Shown here piece after piece: positions 62,246 to 64,000 of a DNA stretch of 64,000 bases. The stretch comes from Centroberyx gerrardi (Eukaryota; Chordata; Actinopteri; Beryciformes; Berycidae): assembly GCF_048128805.1 (NCBI RefSeq), contig NC_136000.1, positions 26,972,359 through 27,036,358 on the forward strand, given 5' to 3'. A model generated the notes under the pieces. The model did not search any database. It was not told the DNA's origin and saw only the letters and a list, made by a program, of their open reading frames with translations. The position numbers and the translations under genes are program-made. Within the stretch, counting starts at the first letter, position 1. Every line of letters starts with the position of its first letter.

Positions 62246-63054
62246 CAGTAGGTCAGATTTCTACTTGCCCTTCATATGTTTTCACTGGCCCGGCAGGCAA
62301 AAATGACAATAAGTATTTTTCATAAATGTAAGTAATTTATTACTATAAAATGTTCCTAATATTAACACCAAAATGACAAAAATCACCAACACAAAAGTAA
62401 ATGATTGACTGTGAAATGTAGGTAATGTATATGTAGGGACACTGTAATGACCTTTGAAATGTAGGACTTTTAACAACTGTAGAAGCTTCTCTGTAAATGT
62501 TACCAGCAGTAACATGGAAAAAAACACAAGTGTTTGTGGGAGTGGAAATTCATGAGGCTGATAAGTCTCTCCATTCATCAGTCTTGCCAATACATTAATC
62601 AGACCTGATAAGCCGCTGTCAGCCACGTTGCCAACAAACAGGCTAAGTGCTGGTGACTCTTGTTGTGGTCATCGAGTGTGTGCTTGCGGTAATTGGTGCC
62701 TTTAAAAATAAGCCAGCTCAATCCGCCGTACTCGGAATTTGACGACAAGTGTTTCAATTAATGTAAGACGGCTTCACCATTCTCAACCTAAGGAAACTGT
62801 TGTTTCCACAACGAAAGAAACAGCCTTTTACTTTTCGCTTTGTAAAGTACCCACCAGTATGTCCGCTCACTGACTAACTCTGAGCTGGCATCCAATATGA
62901 TTGGTTAGAAAAGGCAAAAAAGACTGAAGAGTGGGCCAACGGCAGAGCAGAGAGGCAAAGCTTATTACCAATTATTGACCAATTAACTGGCCTAGATCAA
63001 CTTCCTAGAGGCCCTGGGCCATCTCAGGCAATCCTAATAGTCAAACCATGCCAA

Positions 63055-63125
63055 AGACACTTAAACAGAGCAGATGCTTGTTGCTACGTGGGCTTCAACC
63101 CAGGTCCTCCAGTTGAAGGACGGTT
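63055..63125 (+). repeat. dispersed repeat D fragment
   Basis: The text cagagcagatgcttgttgct and gggcttcaacccaggtcctc match the 3' part of the 41,729 copy. Confidence 0.55.
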
Positions 63126-63506
63126 TCCTCTCTCACAACTCCACCCTGCTACCTTCCTCCACTACCGCCCCTCTTCCTCTCCTCCCACCTTTCTCCCCAC
63201 TTTTATTCTGATTCCTGTATAACCTGATGGTAGAGTTGACATCTGAAACACTGGATGTCAGTGCACTCAACCCAACCTCACCCCAACCTCATTCTTAAAG
63301 GGATACCTAGGCATTTAGAATTTGAATTGGTTCTTCACCACACATCTTTCACATTGTGGGGAAAAACTCTCTCCATTTGTCATCCAGTGTTTATGATTGT
63401 TAGCATTTCCCATCTTATCAAGTGGCCACAGCTAGCTGCAAGTTAACAAGTGATAGGCAAATCGCCCAAACAATGTGTTGGATGAAGAAAAATAAGCTAC
63501 TACCCA

Positions 63507-63755
63507 GCAAATGATTGACACTGAATAGATGAATTGGAAACTTGTGTAAAAACAGCACCAAAATAACAGTTTAGACGACATCCGTAGTCGTCCATAGCTG
63601 CTACCTGAACCTACATATCTTTCTGTTATCAGTTCAAAATCGTTTCCACAGCTGTTTTGATATGGATTTTTACTGTGCCAGGACATATTGTGAAAATGTT
63701 GTGCTCTTTTGGGTTTATGTTGAACTTCACCACCTCCTGCACAATGCTGTTCTTT
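63507..63755 (+). repeat. dispersed repeat B, copy 2
   Basis: Matches 25,235-25,510 over its whole length; blocks such as attgacactgaa, atatctttctgttatcagtt, actgtgcc and catattgtgaaaatg are in order. Confidence 0.8.
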
Positions 63756-64000
63756 AAATCTTAATGCTGGGTAAAATTCCAAATATCAAGGTACTCCTAA
63801 CATCTCCCCAGCCAATGTATGTTGCCTGCGAGGGTTGATATTTGAGGCAGTACATGAGAGATTAGATTCATTTTAGCCTTTTCCCTCTAGCACTTCTTTT
63901 CCTCTACCTGTTATCTGTCCGCTTTTCCCTCACCTCATCCTCTTCTTCTATCCCTTCCATTAACTGATAGCGGAGTTGAGGTCTGAAGTGGCGGATAACA

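Overview
This is vertebrate nuclear DNA and almost certainly a ray-finned (teleost) fish. The genes are multi-exon with GT-AG introns, the proteins match vertebrate families, and the introns carry many CA, GA and GT microsatellites plus repeats typical of fish: tRNA-derived SINEs, L2/CR1-like LINE pieces and hAT-like non-autonomous elements. Microsatellite density is high even for a fish. I cannot name the species.

Three genes are supported, and together they form a block known from human 16q24.2. (1) map1lc3b lies on the plus strand at 1,410-7,187. Its four coding exons are complete and encode a 125-residue LC3B-type autophagy modifier. A probable promoter sits at about 1,150-1,240 and a polyA signal at 9,079. 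(2) zcchc14 lies on the minus strand, with its start codon at 35,662 and its stop at 13,871. I could phase 14 coding exons without a frame break into 1,189 residues, including a SAM domain and a C-terminal CCHC zinc knuckle. Its 3'UTR appears to run to about 10,123, so it is tail-to-tail with map1lc3b. (3) jph3 (junctophilin-3) lies on the minus strand. Only its last four coding exons are present (60,817 down to 40,795), encoding the last two MORN repeats, the joining helix, a long disordered linker and the C-terminal membrane anchor. Its 5' exons lie beyond the right edge.

Layout: 1-1,150 is upstream flank with a possible coding tail of another gene; 1,150-9,084 is map1lc3b; 9,085-10,122 is a convergent intergenic gap; 10,123 to about 36,800 is zcchc14 and its promoter region; about 36,800-40,794 is intergenic or jph3 3'UTR; 40,795-64,000 is jph3, mostly introns filled with mobile-element debris.

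The three genes do not act in one pathway. LC3B is conjugated to autophagosome membranes, ZCCHC14 recruits TENT4 poly(A) polymerases to RNA hairpins, and JPH3 ties neuronal ER to the plasma membrane. The most interesting signals are dinucleotide repeats pressed against many splice sites (notably a 59-nt TG tract ending 6 nt before map1lc3b exon 3), a dense CACCTG cluster in zcchc14 intron 1, a MITE-like element in the zcchc14 3'UTR, several repeat families with two or more copies in the window, and an apparent inversion of jph3 relative to the human order. I see no sign of a wholly new multi-gene system.
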